64,000 nucleotides of DNA from Candidatus Vondammii sp. HM_W22 (GCF_022530855.2 NZ_CP099567.1:186001-250000); one strand, 5' to 3'; counted from the stretch's first letter, positions 19,193 through 30,053 are shown. Numbers and translations: made by a program. Notes: a model not told the origin generated them from the letters alone.

Positions 19193-20683
19193 TTATCTTT
19201 GGTGCTCCTTTAAATCTGCCTGTTCCTGGCGGATCTGTTTTAATCGGGCTGTCAGTCGGGCGCTGGTGTAATAGTCCATAGAGCGGTCCCGCAGGGCGAT
19301 CTCAAGCTGCTGTATAGCTGATTTGTGAGCGCCTGAGAGGTAGTGAAATTCTGCCAGGTAATGGTGGCCACTGGTTTTATCTCCACTGTCACCGGCTGCC
19401 TGGGCGAGGAGTTTGTAGAGTGTGGCGTTGTCGCTGCGGCCAACCAGCTGTTGTTCCAGTAGTGTCCGGGCTTTCTGGGACTTTCCCTGCTCCAGTAGCG
19501 CCCGGGCGTAATAGATCGACAGCATATAACTGCCCGGATGAATTTCCAGCCCCTCTCTCAGGGTTTGTAGTCTTGCTTCAGGATGATTCGATCCTTTCTC
19601 TATTAGCGAGAGGGCTACGATATAATCGACCTGTTCAGGGCGTTTGTCGCGGAGCCGTTTGATCTGCTCTCTGGCCGCAGCGAATTCGCGGCCGGAGATG
19701 AGTGCCAGAACATAGCCATATCTTTGGCCATCCTCATTTCGAAACCGCCCCTCTTCGAGACTTTTGCGGTAAAAACGGATCGCCTCTTTTGGCTGTTCGA
19801 ATTCAGCTGCCCGCAGTTGCGCACGGAGCAGGTGATACTCCAGACTACCGGCGCGTTGCCGGTAAGGGTAGGCATCGGCGCGACCGTGGGTATCGGCAAT
19901 ACGGTTGCTGGTGACCGGATGAGCTCTGAGGAATTCAGGCAACTTACCACTGTCGTATAGTCGTGACGCCTGGCCCATGCGCCAGAAGAAGGTTGGCATT
20001 GCCCTGGAATTAAAACCGGCTGCAGCGAGGGTTTTGATGCCGATATGATCGGCTTCCTCCTCGTTGGATCGGGTGAAGTTGATCTGATGTTGCAGCATGC
20101 CTGCCTGTATACCTTTGGCTGCCATTACCGCAGCATCCGGATTCTTCGATGCGGCGCCGATAACCAGCGCTGCAATGGTTAGTCCTGCTGCGGGCAGCGT
20201 CATGCGCTTGGTGGCATCAAATCTCCGTACTAGGTGCTGTTGCGTAATGTGAGCCATTTCATGGGCCAGCACGGAGGCAAGTTCATTCTCTGACTGGGTG
20301 GTTGTTATCAGCCCTGTATAGACACCTATGTGACCTCCGGGGCCGGCAAAGGCGTTGACTATCGGGTCATTAATGATGAAGAACTGAAAGTTATATCCGA
20401 CGGTCTCGCTGTTTTCGGCCAGGCGATCGCCCAGTGACTGGATATAAGCGGTCATCAATGGATCTGAGACCACATCCATGGAGTTTCTGATACTGCGCAT
20501 AAACGCCTGTCCAAGGCGCCTCTCTTCTGCGGGTGTCAGTATATTACCGGAGGGGGCGCCAATTTCAGGGAGTGGGATATCATCGGCAAGGCTTACCGGT
20601 ATCAGGCTGTTCAGCAGGAATGCCAGGGAGACGAGCAGTGTCGCTCTTCTGGATGTAGGTGCTGCTGTATGGTGCTTGAACAT
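19193..20683 (-). CDS. bepA: BepA-like M48 metalloprotease with TPR domain
   Basis: 496 residues. Cleavable signal peptide (LLVSLAFLLNSLIPVSLA), then an M48 peptidase domain (about 55-270) with the zinc site HEMAHITQQH and the distal zinc ligand Glu in NEEEADHIG. A TPR region (about 300-490) follows. BepA is a periplasmic quality-control protease and chaperone for LptD and other outer-membrane beta-barrel proteins. Length and layout match the family (about 490). Intact, between two decay zones. Confidence 0.93.
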   Translation of the reverse strand: MFKHHTAAPTSRRATLLVSLAFLLNSLIPVSLADDIPLPEIGAPSGNILTPAEERRLGQAFMRSIRNSMDVVSDPLMTAYIQSLGDRLAENSETVGYNFQFFIINDPIVNAFAGPGGHIGVYTGLITTTQSENELASVLAHEMAHITQQHLVRRFDATKRMTLPAAGLTIAALVIGAASKNPDAAVMAAKGIQAGMLQHQINFTRSNEEEADHIGIKTLAAAGFNSRAMPTFFWRMGQASRLYDSGKLPEFLRAHPVTSNRIADTHGRADAYPYRQRAGSLEYHLLRAQLRAAEFEQPKEAIRFYRKSLEEGRFRNEDGQRYGYVLALISGREFAAAREQIKRLRDKRPEQVDYIVALSLIEKGSNHPEARLQTLREGLEIHPGSYMLSIYYARALLEQGKSQKARTLLEQQLVGRSDNATLYKLLAQAAGDSGDKTSGHHYLAEFHYLSGAHKSAIQQLEIALRDRSMDYYTSARLTARLKQIRQEQADLKEHQR

Positions 20684-20714
20684 GCTCTGAGAGACCGGCC
20701 TGACAGGATAAAGT

Positions 20715-21596
20715 TCAGTTGAGTTGGATGCGTTGTCCCCATGGGACCTTTTGTTTTCCCTTAATCAGCCATACCACATAAAAATTTGGCGGATAATCCG
20801 GAAACTTGCCTTCAGCATCTGTGAAATATATCAGGGTTTCAGGTTGTAAGCCCTGCTTCTCTATACATTCAAAGACCGGCGCAAAGCGGGCGCCACCTCC
20901 GCCCTTCAAGGCACGGGCAGTTCGAAGGTTTCCCAGGGCTCAAATACCCAGGGACCATCCTCTGCCAGAGCCGTATCGCAGGCCAGAAGCGTGATCCTTG
21001 TACGTAACTGCCCTTTGATGGCATTGATCTCTGAGAGAAACCGGGCAAAATCCTCTTCGCCGATAGAGCCGCTGATATTCAGCGCGACCACCAAGTCGAT
21101 CTGATGGCTGCGCAGTATGTACTTTCCCGAGCATCGCGGGGGGCGCATATAACTGTAATCATCCTGGAGAGATAATGGGCAAGCAGCATGCGCCAGGGCA
21201 GATGGGGTTGCAGCAGGTGATCGATTATCCTGGTTAATGAACCGCCCAGTTTTCCCGCCTGCATTGCAGCCCCCGCTATGCGCTATTGCCACTGGATGCT
21301 GAGCGTCTCCTGCTCATGGGTGTCAAGGGTAGTGGTGCCGACCGTCCTCCCGTGTTTTCATCTGTTTCGAGCTGGCTACTGTCGCCTTCAGATGGCTTTT
21401 CATGTGCCAGCATGAACTCGGTTTCATTGAGGTTCAAGGCATCCACGTACTCCGGATTGTAGTAGAACTTTCGGGCATCTGTCGGTGTGGTGATGCACCA
21501 TTCAGGATCGGCTAGCTCCATCGGCAGACGCATTACCAGGGCGCCCAGAAACGGTTTGTCCAGGATCAGTTTGGTTTCAATGCTGCTGGAGCTCAA
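20715..21596 (-). pseudogene. Decayed vWA-type metallopeptidase (DUF2201-like)
   Basis: Fragments in order: LILDKPFLGALVMRLPM...DPEWCITTPTDARKFYYNPEYV and EFMLAHE, then a jump to an acidic linker (PSEGDSSQLETDENTG). Next come QIDLVVALNISGSIGEEDFARFLSEINAIKGQLR, ITLLACDTALAEDGPWVFEPWE, then in another frame GGGGARFAPVFE and TLIYFTDAEGKFPDYPPNF to the end. This is the predicted metal-dependent peptidase family with a C-terminal vWA-like domain. The zinc-site region after LAHE is deleted and at least two frameshifts occur. Confidence 0.82.
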
Positions 21597-21648
21597 GATC
21601 TATCGTCTGTAGTACGCATGCAAAATATTTCCCGGATCATAAAACGCT

Positions 21649-22420
21649 CTACTCGAACAGCATTACATTCGATATAGCCTGGGCCCATTGGGCAAATTGG
21701 GGTGCCTCGAAAAGGGTGTTTCCTATGGCCCGGTGCATATCCGAAACCAGCATTACTCCCATTTCGTGTTGTGGAAAACGGTTGGCATAGATCAGAATGT
21801 TGTCGATGATTTTTGTCCGTTCTGGAGTGTCCTAGGAGCGGATGGCTCTTCCCACCAGGGCGGCAGCAATCGTATACTGGAGATCAATCTCGCTGGGTGC
21901 CGGTATCTCTTCACCTGCAATAATGGCATCCAGGTCGGGCATCTGATCGATACTGTTGATGAAGGCGTGGAGTTCTATGCCTGCCGCCGGGCTTACGCAG
22001 GCCTGGAGCGTTTCCTGAAGCAGGTCAGGGTGTTCAATGAACTTGTTCAGATCACTGTGGGCAAACTCCCAGGGGCGTGGTGATGGGAACGCCACCGGAT
22101 TGTGGGCTGGATCGGAGTCGAACAGCAACTCAGGCCGAGAAACCGCAGGAAGGCGATGATCCGCTCATCAGATTTGATCACGGTAGGCCCAGTCGTCCAG
22201 GCTGGGTATCCACCTCGAAATGGGAGAAGCGATTGGCCAGGGGCACCGGCATGGTGTAGGTAACACTCTGTCTCCCTGGCGGTTGCCTGCGGCAGAAATC
22301 GCCCTGCCGTCCGGGTATCCGATACTTTCCCAGATGGTGGTCGAGAACCAGCTGATAGGCTGCCGCGGAGACGGAGGGGGGGGTTGCCGAGGTGATCTCA
22401 TCCAGGAACAGAATTACTTT
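21649..22420 (-). pseudogene. Decayed MoxR-like AAA ATPase
   Basis: The C-terminal two thirds of a MoxR-type ATPase are spread over several frames: KVILFLDEITSATPPSVSAAAYQLVLDHH (Walker B), ISAAGNRQGDR, DDWAYRDQI, DERIIAFLRF, then LFDSDPAHNPVAFPSPRPWEFAH...LQETLQACV and INSIDQMPDLDAIIAGEE. It ends DTPERTKIIDNILIYANRFPQ...MLVSDMHRAIGNTLFEAPQFAQWAQAI. The Walker A part is missing. It lies just upstream of the vWA pseudogene on the same strand. MoxR and vWA proteins usually work as a pair, and here both are lost. Confidence 0.82.
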
Positions 22421-22577
22421 AAGGTGATGGCCTTCTCTTGGGCTTTATGTTTGCAAGGCTTTGATGTTGAAGTGAAGACTTTACTTTGCGGACCATTTTA
22501 TCATAAATAGCTTATTAGTTCATGTTTATCATGATGGTTATAAATAATTCAGGGGCGACTATATCAAATAAGTTCAA

Positions 22578-23006
22578 TCATCCCCTTACGTCCATATCCA
22601 CCTGACCGGAGATTTTCCGCCGGACATGTGACCAAGAGACGCCTGCGCTCAACACGCCCACCAGGACTAACTCAACGATATAACTCATAATCCGCAGATT
22701 ACTGGCATCCAGACCACTCACGTCGACCAACAGCCAGATCAGTAGCCCAAAGAAACCAACAGCCAGGATAATACTCACAAGACCCAGGGAACGGAGTGTC
22801 GCCCGAATCAATATAGTCCAGCCAATCAATAGCACCAAGCCCAAAAAGGGTTTCAGAATATTGAAACTGGCAAAGTCAGCCAACAACTTCTCAATTGCCC
22901 AGTGATAGTAAGAGTAACTCTCGGGGTTATAAGTGGTGAAAATAACCACCACTGCCAGCAGCAGTCTGAACAGAAAACTGCCACCGCTAAAATATCTTGA
23001 TGCCAT
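22578..23006 (-). CDS. DUF6524 family inner-membrane protein
   Basis: 142 residues with four predicted membrane helices (FLFRLLLAVVVIFTTYNP, ILKPFLGLVLLIGWTILI, LGLVSIILAVGFFGLLIWLLV and SYIVELVLVGVLSAGVSWS). The NPESYSYYHW segment between helices one and two is characteristic of the family I know as DUF6524. No function is established. It lies 67 bases downstream of aspS on the same strand. Confidence 0.65.
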   Translation of the reverse strand: MASRYFSGGSFLFRLLLAVVVIFTTYNPESYSYYHWAIEKLLADFASFNILKPFLGLVLLIGWTILIRATLRSLGLVSIILAVGFFGLLIWLLVDVSGLDASNLRIMSYIVELVLVGVLSAGVSWSHVRRKISGQVDMDVRG

Positions 23007-23073
23007 CTTGCCACTCCTGTTGAGGTTAGTGCTACACCTGCAACCGGCTTATATCACACAACCTGCAGCCACT

Positions 23074-24864
23074 TTAGCCTTTCTTCTCTACCACCTGAGG
23101 TTTACGTACCCGGATAGACAGATCACGGAGCTGGGCCGCACTCACTTCGGAAGGTGCCGAAGTTAGCATACAGGCTGCAGTCTGCGTCTTCGGGAATGCC
23201 ATCACTTCGCGGATGGAGTTGGCGCCAACCAGCAGCATCACCAGACGATCCAGGCCGAAAGCGAGACCTCCATGCGGCGGGCAGCCGTAGTTCAGAGCTT
23301 CAAGCAGGAAGCCAAACTTCTCCTTAGCCTCCTCTTCATCTATACCCAACAGGCGGAACACTTTCTGCTGAACTTCGCTACGATGAATACGGATGGAACC
23401 CCCACCAACTTCAGTGCCATTGATCACCATATCGTAAGCCCGTGAGGTACAGGTACCTGGATCACTGTCGAGCAGCCCCAGTTGTTCCTCTTTCGGAGCG
23501 GTGAATGGGTGATGCAGCGCATTCCACCGGTCGGCCTGGTCGTCCCACTCGAACATGGGGAAATCCACCACCCAGAGAGGGTGCCAGCCGTCCGCCATCA
23601 AGCCGCTATCCTCACCCAGTTTCACCCGGAGGGCGCCAAGTGCCTCATTGACGATCTTCGCCTTGTCCGCACCGAAGAAGATCAGGTCTCCATCTTCAGC
23701 TCCGGTGCGCTTCATGATTTCATCTACCGCCTCGTCGGGCAGGAACTTGAGGATCGGGGATTGGAGTCCCTCACGCCCTTTAGCCAACGCATTGACCTTA
23801 ATGTAGGCCAGGCCTCTGGCGCCATAGATACCGACAAATTTGGTATAGCCGTCGATTTTCTTGCGGGTCAACTCGCACCCTTCCGGCAATCGCAGTGCAG
23901 CTACACGACCATCAGGGTCCTTTGCCGGCCCGGAGAAAACCTTGAAATCGACATCCTGCATCAGGTCGGCAACATCAACCAGCTCCAGGGGACAGCGCAT
24001 ATCAGGCCGATCTGAACCAAAGCGGCGAACCGCCTCTTCAAAGGTCATGCGCGGGAAGGGATTGGGAAGCTCATCGCCCAGTACCTTCTTCACCGTCTGG
24101 CGGATCATCTCCTCCATCATCTCCATGATGCTGTCTTCATCGATAAACGAAGCCTCGACATCGAGCTGGGTAAATTCCGGCTGGCGGTCGGCGCGCAGAT
24201 CTTCATCACGGAAACAGCGCACCACCTGATAGTAGCGATCCATGCCTGACATCATCAGCAACTGCTTGAACAGTTGTGGAGACTGAGGCAGCGCAAAGAA
24301 GTGGCCGGGATGGGTGCGTGAAGGCACTAGGTAATCACGTGCGCCCTCGGGCGTCGCCTTGGTTAGCATCGGCGTCTCTATATCGAGAAAACCGTTGCCA
24401 TCCAGGTAGCGCCGCAATTCGCCGGTAACCTCAGCCCGCAGGCGGATATGCTCCAGCATCTCAGGACGGCGCAGATCAATATATCGGTAGCGCAACCGCA
24501 CCTCTTCAGAAACCTTCTCGTGCTCATCTAGTTGAAACGGCGGTGTACCCGCGCTATTCAGCACCTCCAGGCTGAGACCCAGTATCTCGATCTCACCCGT
24601 TAGCATATCCGCATTCACCGTCCCTTCAGGACGGACGCGCACCCGGCCCTTCACCCACAGGACGTATTCATTACGCACCTGCTCGGCTGCAGAGAAAACT
24701 TCCGGCAAGTCAGGATCATAAACCACCTGCACCAGACCTTCGCGATCACGCAGGTCAATAAAGATCACACCGCCGTGGTCACGCCGACGATGGACCCAGC
24801 CGCAAATCTCCACCTCCTGATCGATATGGGAGGCATTCAGATGTCCGCAATAGTGGGTACGCAT
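23074..24864 (-). CDS. aspS: Aspartyl-tRNA synthetase
   Basis: 596 residues, bacterial-type length. N-terminal OB anticodon-binding domain ([31 protein letters not shown]), class II catalytic motif 2 ([22 protein letters not shown]), the GAD insertion domain (about 280-420) and motif 3 ([13 protein letters not shown]). Charges tRNA-Asp; whether it also charges tRNA-Asn cannot be settled here. ATG start. Intact. Confidence 0.98.
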   Translation of the reverse strand: MRTHYCGHLNASHIDQEVEICGWVHRRRDHGGVIFIDLRDREGLVQVVYDPDLPEVFSAAEQVRNEYVLWVKGRVRVRPEGTVNADMLTGEIEILGLSLEVLNSAGTPPFQLDEHEKVSEEVRLRYRYIDLRRPEMLEHIRLRAEVTGELRRYLDGNGFLDIETPMLTKATPEGARDYLVPSRTHPGHFFALPQSPQLFKQLLMMSGMDRYYQVVRCFRDEDLRADRQPEFTQLDVEASFIDEDSIMEMMEEMIRQTVKKVLGDELPNPFPRMTFEEAVRRFGSDRPDMRCPLELVDVADLMQDVDFKVFSGPAKDPDGRVAALRLPEGCELTRKKIDGYTKFVGIYGARGLAYIKVNALAKGREGLQSPILKFLPDEAVDEIMKRTGAEDGDLIFFGADKAKIVNEALGALRVKLGEDSGLMADGWHPLWVVDFPMFEWDDQADRWNALHHPFTAPKEEQLGLLDSDPGTCTSRAYDMVINGTEVGGGSIRIHRSEVQQKVFRLLGIDEEEAKEKFGFLLEALNYGCPPHGGLAFGLDRLVMLLVGANSIREVMAFPKTQTAACMLTSAPSEVSAAQLRDLSIRVRKPQVVEKKG

Positions 24865-24987
24865 TAAACTGGTTCCGCTGGCAAGAGATTGTCCGTGAAT
24901 AGGGGCCGCAACTAAGGCTTTTTATTCCTGGGCCAGCCTCCAACTGAAAGATGTGGCCGAGGATACGGCCAGTGAAAAGCGGGAATG

Positions 24988-25629
24988 TTACGGTTTAGGC
25001 TCTTCTGACGCAAGCTCTGAGATGGTTTTTTGAACATCCGGTACCACAGCACCCATGGACATGAGCATTTTCAGACCGTCATCCACGCTCATATCCAACT
25101 CCACCACATCTTCCCGGGGCACCATGACAAAATAACCGCCGGTGGGATTTGGCGTGGTGGGCACATAGATATTGATCACATTCTTGCCCGTTTTCTCCTG
25201 GGCCTCGCCCCTATCGATTCCGGTCAGGAAGGCGATGGTCCAGAGTCCACGGCGTGGAAACTCCACCAGCAGCACTTTACGGAAAGATTGGCCCGCACCG
25301 GAGAACATGGTCTCCGCCAACTGCTTGGCTCCGGAGTAGACAGATCGAACCAGGGGAATGCGTGCCAGAAGACGCTCCCAGAGGCCAACTAGGGTGCGGC
25401 CAAAGAGATTAGTTACCAGAGCACCGGTAACAAGTAAGATCAGCACCGACAGCACCACCCCAAGGCCGGGGATGGCAAAACCAACTAGGCTTTCAGGCCG
25501 GTAGGCCTCGGGAATCAGCAGCAGACTACCATCCATCCAGCTAACCAGCAGGCGGACAACTAGCAGAGTGACACCTAGCGGCACCCAGACCAGCAACCCC
25601 GCAATCAGACAACGCCGCAGGAAACTCAT
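24988..25629 (-). CDS. DUF502 family membrane protein
   Basis: 213 residues from ATG 25629. Two N-terminal membrane helices (CLIAGLLVWVPLGVTLLVVRLLV and GLGVVLSVLILLVTGALVTNLFG), then a soluble domain with IPLVRSVYSGAKQLAETM and VYVPTTPNPTGGYFVMVPREDV, which are the DUF502 signatures. The Met at 25629 follows the fmdB stop by 11 bases; an upstream in-frame start would overlap fmdB. fmdB-DUF502-aspS is a common gene order in gammaproteobacteria. Function not established. Confidence 0.88.
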   Translation of the reverse strand: MSFLRRCLIAGLLVWVPLGVTLLVVRLLVSWMDGSLLLIPEAYRPESLVGFAIPGLGVVLSVLILLVTGALVTNLFGRTLVGLWERLLARIPLVRSVYSGAKQLAETMFSGAGQSFRKVLLVEFPRRGLWTIAFLTGIDRGEAQEKTGKNVINIYVPTTPNPTGGYFVMVPREDVVELDMSVDDGLKMLMSMGAVVPDVQKTISELASEEPKP

Positions 25630-25640
25630 AGAGCCGCAGA

Positions 25641-25910
25641 TCAATCGCAACCGGAGCATCCGCCGGTACTGCAGGTAGGTGCTGGCTTCGACTTCCCCCC
25701 CCCGGTTTCATGCAGATTCTTTTTGCTGCCGCTCTTGAAATCTGTCTCATACCACCCCTTCCCTTTCAAGCGAAAGCCAGCGGCGGAGATTAGTTTTTTC
25801 AATGCGTTTTCGCCACATTCGATGCACTTTTTGAGTGGTGCATCACTCATTTTTTGTATCGCCTCCAGTTCGTGACTGCAGGACTCACAACGATACTCAT
25901 ATATCGGCAT
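25641..25910 (-). CDS. FmdB-type zinc-ribbon protein
   Basis: 89 residues from ATG 25910, the conserved MPIYEYRCESC start. Two CxxC pairs (CESC and CIEC) form the zinc ribbon, followed by ISAAGFRLKGKGWYETDFK. The C-terminus has Cys-Gly repeats (CSTGGCSGCD). A putative regulatory protein; the first gene of the fmdB-DUF502-aspS group. Confidence 0.9.
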   Translation of the reverse strand: MPIYEYRCESCSHELEAIQKMSDAPLKKCIECGENALKKLISAAGFRLKGKGWYETDFKSGSKKNLHETGGGKSKPAPTCSTGGCSGCD

Positions 25911-25972
25911 AATCAGTTCCAGGCAATGTAAAATTCTGGGGATTCTAACATAGATGAGAGCTTCCGTAGCAA

Positions 25973-26194
25973 TCACTCCAGGCCGACAAGACACACCTCA
26001 ACACTTGGCTTACGAGTCTCCTTCCTGCGAATCTCGTCCAAAAGTCTGACCGGTCGGGCATGTTCATCCTCGGGCAGGCCAAACTGAATAAACAGTTCAA
26101 CGCGTTTAAGCAACTTCTCCAGCAACTGATCGCGCTGATGGAGATAGAGCAGGCTATCGGCCAGATGGTGGGAATCAGGTAGATTCAATTCCAC
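25973..26194 (-). CDS. Small hypothetical protein, 73 aa
   Basis: Not recognised. GTG start, stop TAG eight codons upstream in frame. The product is charged and helical (LADSLLYLHQRDQLLEKLLKRVELFIQFGLPEDEHARPVRLLDEIRRKE), which looks more protein-like than random. It could be a fragment of a longer protein. It lies between fmdB and the copper chaperone gene. The 165 bases to its right hold no gene I can support. Confidence 0.4.
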   Translation of the reverse strand: MELNLPDSHHLADSLLYLHQRDQLLEKLLKRVELFIQFGLPEDEHARPVRLLDEIRRKETRKPSVEVCLVGLE

Positions 26195-26359
26195 AATGCG
26201 CCACTTAGGTGACTAAAAAGACATGACAAATGTGCCTTCGATTTCGTGATGAGTTTTGGGACATCCCTATCCCCAAAACGCCCCGGTCTTCGACAGCCTG
26301 TTATTGCCCTGGCCGACAGCGGATGTAGGAAGATAGGGGCAGTTGCCGGGACGCTGCCA

Positions 26360-26563
26360 TCAGGTAATACCTGCAAAAGTGAAACCGGCATCATCCACCG
26401 CCTGCGCAATCATCCCATCATCATCCACACCATCCACCGTCACTAGACCACTCTCCAGCACAACGCTGACCGTGGCACTAGGTGCTGCAGACTTGATCGC
26501 CTGCTCTACCGAGCTGACGCAACCGCCACAACTCATACCTTCAACTTTATATATCTTAGACAC
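26360..26563 (-). CDS. CopZ-like heavy-metal-associated chaperone
   Basis: 67 residues from the GTG at 26563, chosen because AAAGGA lies nine bases upstream and the domain begins at SKIYKVEGMSCGGC. One HMA domain with the metal-binding MSCGGC. It lies downstream of the copper ATPase CopA and is expected to deliver Cu(I) to it or buffer cytoplasmic copper. Confidence 0.85.
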   Translation of the reverse strand: MSKIYKVEGMSCGGCVSSVEQAIKSAAPSATVSVVLESGLVTVDGVDDDGMIAQAVDDAGFTFAGIT

Positions 26564-26686
26564 AATCACATATCCTTTTATTAGCACAAAAGCATATCCT
26601 CCAGCGCCCGAATAACCCCATGCAAATGCTGACTGGAGGGTATGGTCATGCCCTCCAGTCCCCGGACTTATAAAAACTGACACGCT

Positions 26687-29095
26687 TTAACTTCTGCTAC
26701 TGCGCCAGCGACGCAGCAGCAGTGAATTGGACACCACACTCACCGACGACATCGCCATAGCGGCACCGGCAACCACCGGATTAAGCGCGCCCGATGCGGC
26801 CAGCGGAATTGCAATCAAATTGTAGATCAGGGCCCAGAACAGATTCTGCTTGATCTTATTGTAGGTTGCATAAGAGATTGAGAGTGCATCGGCTATCAGC
26901 AAGGGATCACCCCGCATCAGCGTGATGCCCGCAGTATGCATCGCCACATCGGTACCTGTCCCCATGGCTATGCCGATGTCCGCCACAGCCAGAGCCGGGG
27001 CATCATTGATACCGTCACCCACCATCGCCACAACGCCACCCGCCTGCTTCAACTTCTCTATTTCAGACGCCTTATCTTCCGGCAGCACCTCTGATATGAC
27101 CTGGTCAATACCCACTGCATCGGCCACCATCTGGGAAGCATAGCGATTGTCTCCGGTCAGCATCACCGTCAGCAATCCCCGCCTCTGCAGCTCGGCAACC
27201 GCTTCGGCTGCACCCTCCTTGACCGGATCGCTCACAGCAATAAACCCCAACAGCTTCTCGGCTGCTGAATTATCCGTCACCCACATCAGCGTGCGCCCTT
27301 CGGCCTCCAAACCATCCGCTTCCGGTCCCAGTGATCCAAGCCCGATATTGTGTTCTTGCATCAGACGCCGGTTTCCAACCAGCAGGACTCTTCCGTCCAC
27401 TTGGGCGGAGAGGCCCCGGCCAGGAAGGCTGGTGAACTCAGTCACCGGTAATAGTGACAAACCACCAAGCTGGCTCCGGTCAAGAACCGACCTGGCGAGA
27501 GGATGCTCACTTCCCTGCTGGGCGGACGCCGTCAGCTGAAGCAGACGGGCATCATTACCATCAACGGCAACAACCCGCTCCACACTAGGGTGCCCCTGTG
27601 TCAGAGTGCCGGTTTTATCGAATACCACGCTATTACTGTGATGGGCACGCTCAAGCGCTTCTGCGTCTTTAATCAGGACACCATGGCGGGCAGCCACACC
27701 GGTACCCACCATCAAAGCGGTAGGGGTGGCCAGTCCCAGAGCACACGGGCAGGCAATCACCAACACAGAGACAGCCGCGAGAAATGCCGTTTGCAGATCG
27801 TTTCCAATCAGCCACCACCCCAGAAAAGTGAACAGAGAGATAACCGCGACCACGGGTACAAATACAGCCGAAATCTGATCCACCATCTTCTGCACCGGTG
27901 CTTTACTGGCCTGGGCATTTTCCACCAGACGAATGATCCTCGATAGCGTCGACTCCACGCCTACGGTTGTGGCTTTAATCCGCAGCATGCCCTCACCATT
28001 GACTGAAGCACCGGTAACGGTATCGCCCACTCCTCTGGAGACCGGAAGTGATTCCCCGGTAATCAGTGACTCATCCAACTGACTTTCACCTTCCACAATC
28101 ACTCCGTCAACCGGCACTCTCTCACCAGGACGGACGATCACTATTTCATCCTGCGCCACACTCTCAGCAGGGATCTCAATCAAAACGCCATCGCGCTCAA
28201 CCTGTGCCAGTTCCGGCCGCAAATCCATCAGCGCCCGGATTGCCGAGGCGGCGCCGCGTTTGGCTCGACCTTCCATCCACTTGCCGAACAGCACCAGAGT
28301 GATCACCATGGCGGCCGCTTCAAAATAGAGGTGCCCGCCGGCGCCACCGGCCAGGGTTACCCAGGTGCTCAGCCCCCAGGCGGCGCTGGTACCCATCACC
28401 ACCAGCACATCCATATTACCGGTACCACCGCGCAACGATTTAAAGGCGCCCTCATAAAACCGACCGCCGAGCCAGAACTGCACCGGGGTTGCCAGAGCAA
28501 ACTGCCACCAGGCAGGCAGGGTGGCATCGATACCAAACAGCATCAGCAGCATCGGCATGGCCAGAGGCAGGGTCAGTACTATGGCAATAACAAGCTGGAT
28601 AACCTCTCGTCTGGCACGCTGTTGTGCTTTCGCCTCCAGCACCGCCTGCTGTTCCGCAGCTGTTGCTGCGGGCTCGGCAACGAATCCGGCTTTGGCTACT
28701 GAATCGATCAGCAACTCCAGTGAGACGACACCGGAAGGCGCTGTCACTGTCGCCTTCCCTGTTGCTAGGTTGACCACGGCACGTTCAACACCCGGCAGAC
28801 GTGACAGCACCTTCTCCAGGCGGCCGGAACAGGTGGCACAGGTCATACCGCTGATCAGCAGATCAACCGTTTCAGATGGCACGGAAAAACCCGCTTTACT
28901 AATTGCCGTCACTACCTCGCCAGCAGAGATGGCTCCCCTATCAAAATCGACAGTGGCATTGTTAGCTGCAAGGTTGACCCGGGCATCCTTCACTCCTGAC
29001 TGCTTGTTGAGCACGCGTTCCAGGCGTGTGGAGCAGGCCGCGCAAGTCATCCCTTCTATCGGCATTTTGAGGCTTGAAAGTGTAATTTCACTCAT
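26687..29095 (-). CDS. copA: Cu(I)-exporting P1B-type ATPase CopA
   Basis: 802 residues from ATG 29095. Two N-terminal HMA domains with MTCAAC (Cys18, Cys21) and MTCATC, then membrane helices. The copper-translocating CPC motif is in [13 protein letters not shown], the phosphorylation site is DKTGTLTQ, then [15 protein letters not shown] and [22 protein letters not shown]. The last helices carry NL...YN and [15 protein letters not shown], as in Cu(I) ATPases. Exports copper across the inner membrane. Upstream (+ strand 29108-29119) is an imperfect dyad GACTGGTCAGTC; no clear CueR operator was recognised. Confidence 0.96.
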   Translation of the reverse strand: MSEITLSSLKMPIEGMTCAACSTRLERVLNKQSGVKDARVNLAANNATVDFDRGAISAGEVVTAISKAGFSVPSETVDLLISGMTCATCSGRLEKVLSRLPGVERAVVNLATGKATVTAPSGVVSLELLIDSVAKAGFVAEPAATAAEQQAVLEAKAQQRARREVIQLVIAIVLTLPLAMPMLLMLFGIDATLPAWWQFALATPVQFWLGGRFYEGAFKSLRGGTGNMDVLVVMGTSAAWGLSTWVTLAGGAGGHLYFEAAAMVITLVLFGKWMEGRAKRGAASAIRALMDLRPELAQVERDGVLIEIPAESVAQDEIVIVRPGERVPVDGVIVEGESQLDESLITGESLPVSRGVGDTVTGASVNGEGMLRIKATTVGVESTLSRIIRLVENAQASKAPVQKMVDQISAVFVPVVAVISLFTFLGWWLIGNDLQTAFLAAVSVLVIACPCALGLATPTALMVGTGVAARHGVLIKDAEALERAHHSNSVVFDKTGTLTQGHPSVERVVAVDGNDARLLQLTASAQQGSEHPLARSVLDRSQLGGLSLLPVTEFTSLPGRGLSAQVDGRVLLVGNRRLMQEHNIGLGSLGPEADGLEAEGRTLMWVTDNSAAEKLLGFIAVSDPVKEGAAEAVAELQRRGLLTVMLTGDNRYASQMVADAVGIDQVISEVLPEDKASEIEKLKQAGGVVAMVGDGINDAPALAVADIGIAMGTGTDVAMHTAGITLMRGDPLLIADALSISYATYNKIKQNLFWALIYNLIAIPLAASGALNPVVAGAAMAMSSVSVVSNSLLLRRWRSSRS

Positions 29096-29217
29096 GCAGT
29101 AATGTCCGTCAGACTGGTCAGTCTTTGACCGCAATTAGGTGGGGACGGTTCAATAAATATCAATTAGGCCAAACAGAAACAGAGCTGGATACAGCAAGAT
29201 TGAATTAGTTACTAACT

Positions 29218-29246
29218 TTATCGCTGGTTTGGGAAGGTTTTTAGAG
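29218..29246. repeat. Solo IS terminal repeat
   Basis: Copy of the 29-base IS end seen at 18691-18719 with a single mismatch, but with no transposase next to it. It is either the scar of a former insertion or a deletion leftover, between copA and the gene at 29405. Confidence 0.65.
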
Positions 29247-29404
29247 TAAGTTGGACTTTATCCATGGCTCTATTCATAATTACCCACTTTAACAATAACA
29301 GCTCTATTCGATCAGGTATTGTCCTAGTAAAATTCTATGTTATTGTAACCCAGTGATGCAAATGAGGAACCTGCCACCCGGCAGATATCCAGGAGTAGCC
29401 CCTT

Positions 29405-29959
29405 ATGGCACTGCGTTTAAAGAGCCAATGGCATAAAGAAGAGGCCGTCCGTTCGCTGGAGGAGATTGGCGGAGCCATCGCCTTCAATGCTTGGCGTATC
29501 GCCATGGACAGAGCTATCATCCTCCATGGGGAAAAGTTTATTTATGAGAGTGACCAGCAACGGCTTGCTGTCATTTCTGAGTACCTGATCTTCCAGGCCC
29601 AGGCTGTCGAGCGCATGACCCATGAACAGCTCGAACTGGAAGAGCGCAGAACTTTGATCACCAGCCTAGTCCTGAAAATGGCTGACCACCTGGAAAATAA
29701 TAGTGAAGATCTGCTGGGTCCAGGAGATTACAAATCGCCTTTCATTGAACGCTTCAACCAGCGATCTGAAAAGTATTCGGAACTGGGCTTCACCAGTGAC
29801 GGACCCAGCTACTCTTTCTTGCGCCATCTTGGCTTTGAGATTCAACAGATAATGGGGGCCAGCCAGGATAACCGATGGGTGATAGACCAAGTGATGGACA
29901 AGGATGGTCCGGAGCTTTACAAACAGTTTGAACGGGTGGTCAGAAGTCTATTTATGTAA
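29405..29959 (+). CDS. Unknown 184-residue protein
   Basis: I do not recognise a family. The start has AGGAG nine bases upstream. It is entirely alpha-helical in appearance, with no signal peptide and no membrane helix. The product begins ALRLKSQWHKEEAVRSLEE and has a conserved-looking tail with SFLRHLGFEIQQIMGA and NRWVIDQVMDKDGPELYKQF. Composition and codon use match the intact housekeeping genes, so it is likely native and functional. It stands alone between a solo IS end and an IS1595 remnant. Confidence 0.7.
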   Translation: MALRLKSQWHKEEAVRSLEEIGGAIAFNAWRIAMDRAIILHGEKFIYESDQQRLAVISEYLIFQAQAVERMTHEQLELEERRTLITSLVLKMADHLENNSEDLLGPGDYKSPFIERFNQRSEKYSELGFTSDGPSYSFLRHLGFEIQQIMGASQDNRWVIDQVMDKDGPELYKQFERVVRSLFM

Positions 29960-30053
29960 CAATGGGGCACATAAAAAATTACCTTATCAAGTAAATGGTC
30001 AAAACCGAGTGGCACTTTGTTGGTGTCTAATAGTCCAATCCCTATCTGTATTT

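Noticed and set aside
23482-24015. Plus-strand frame of 177 codons
   Set aside because: Lies fully inside aspS on the other strand; aspS is certain.
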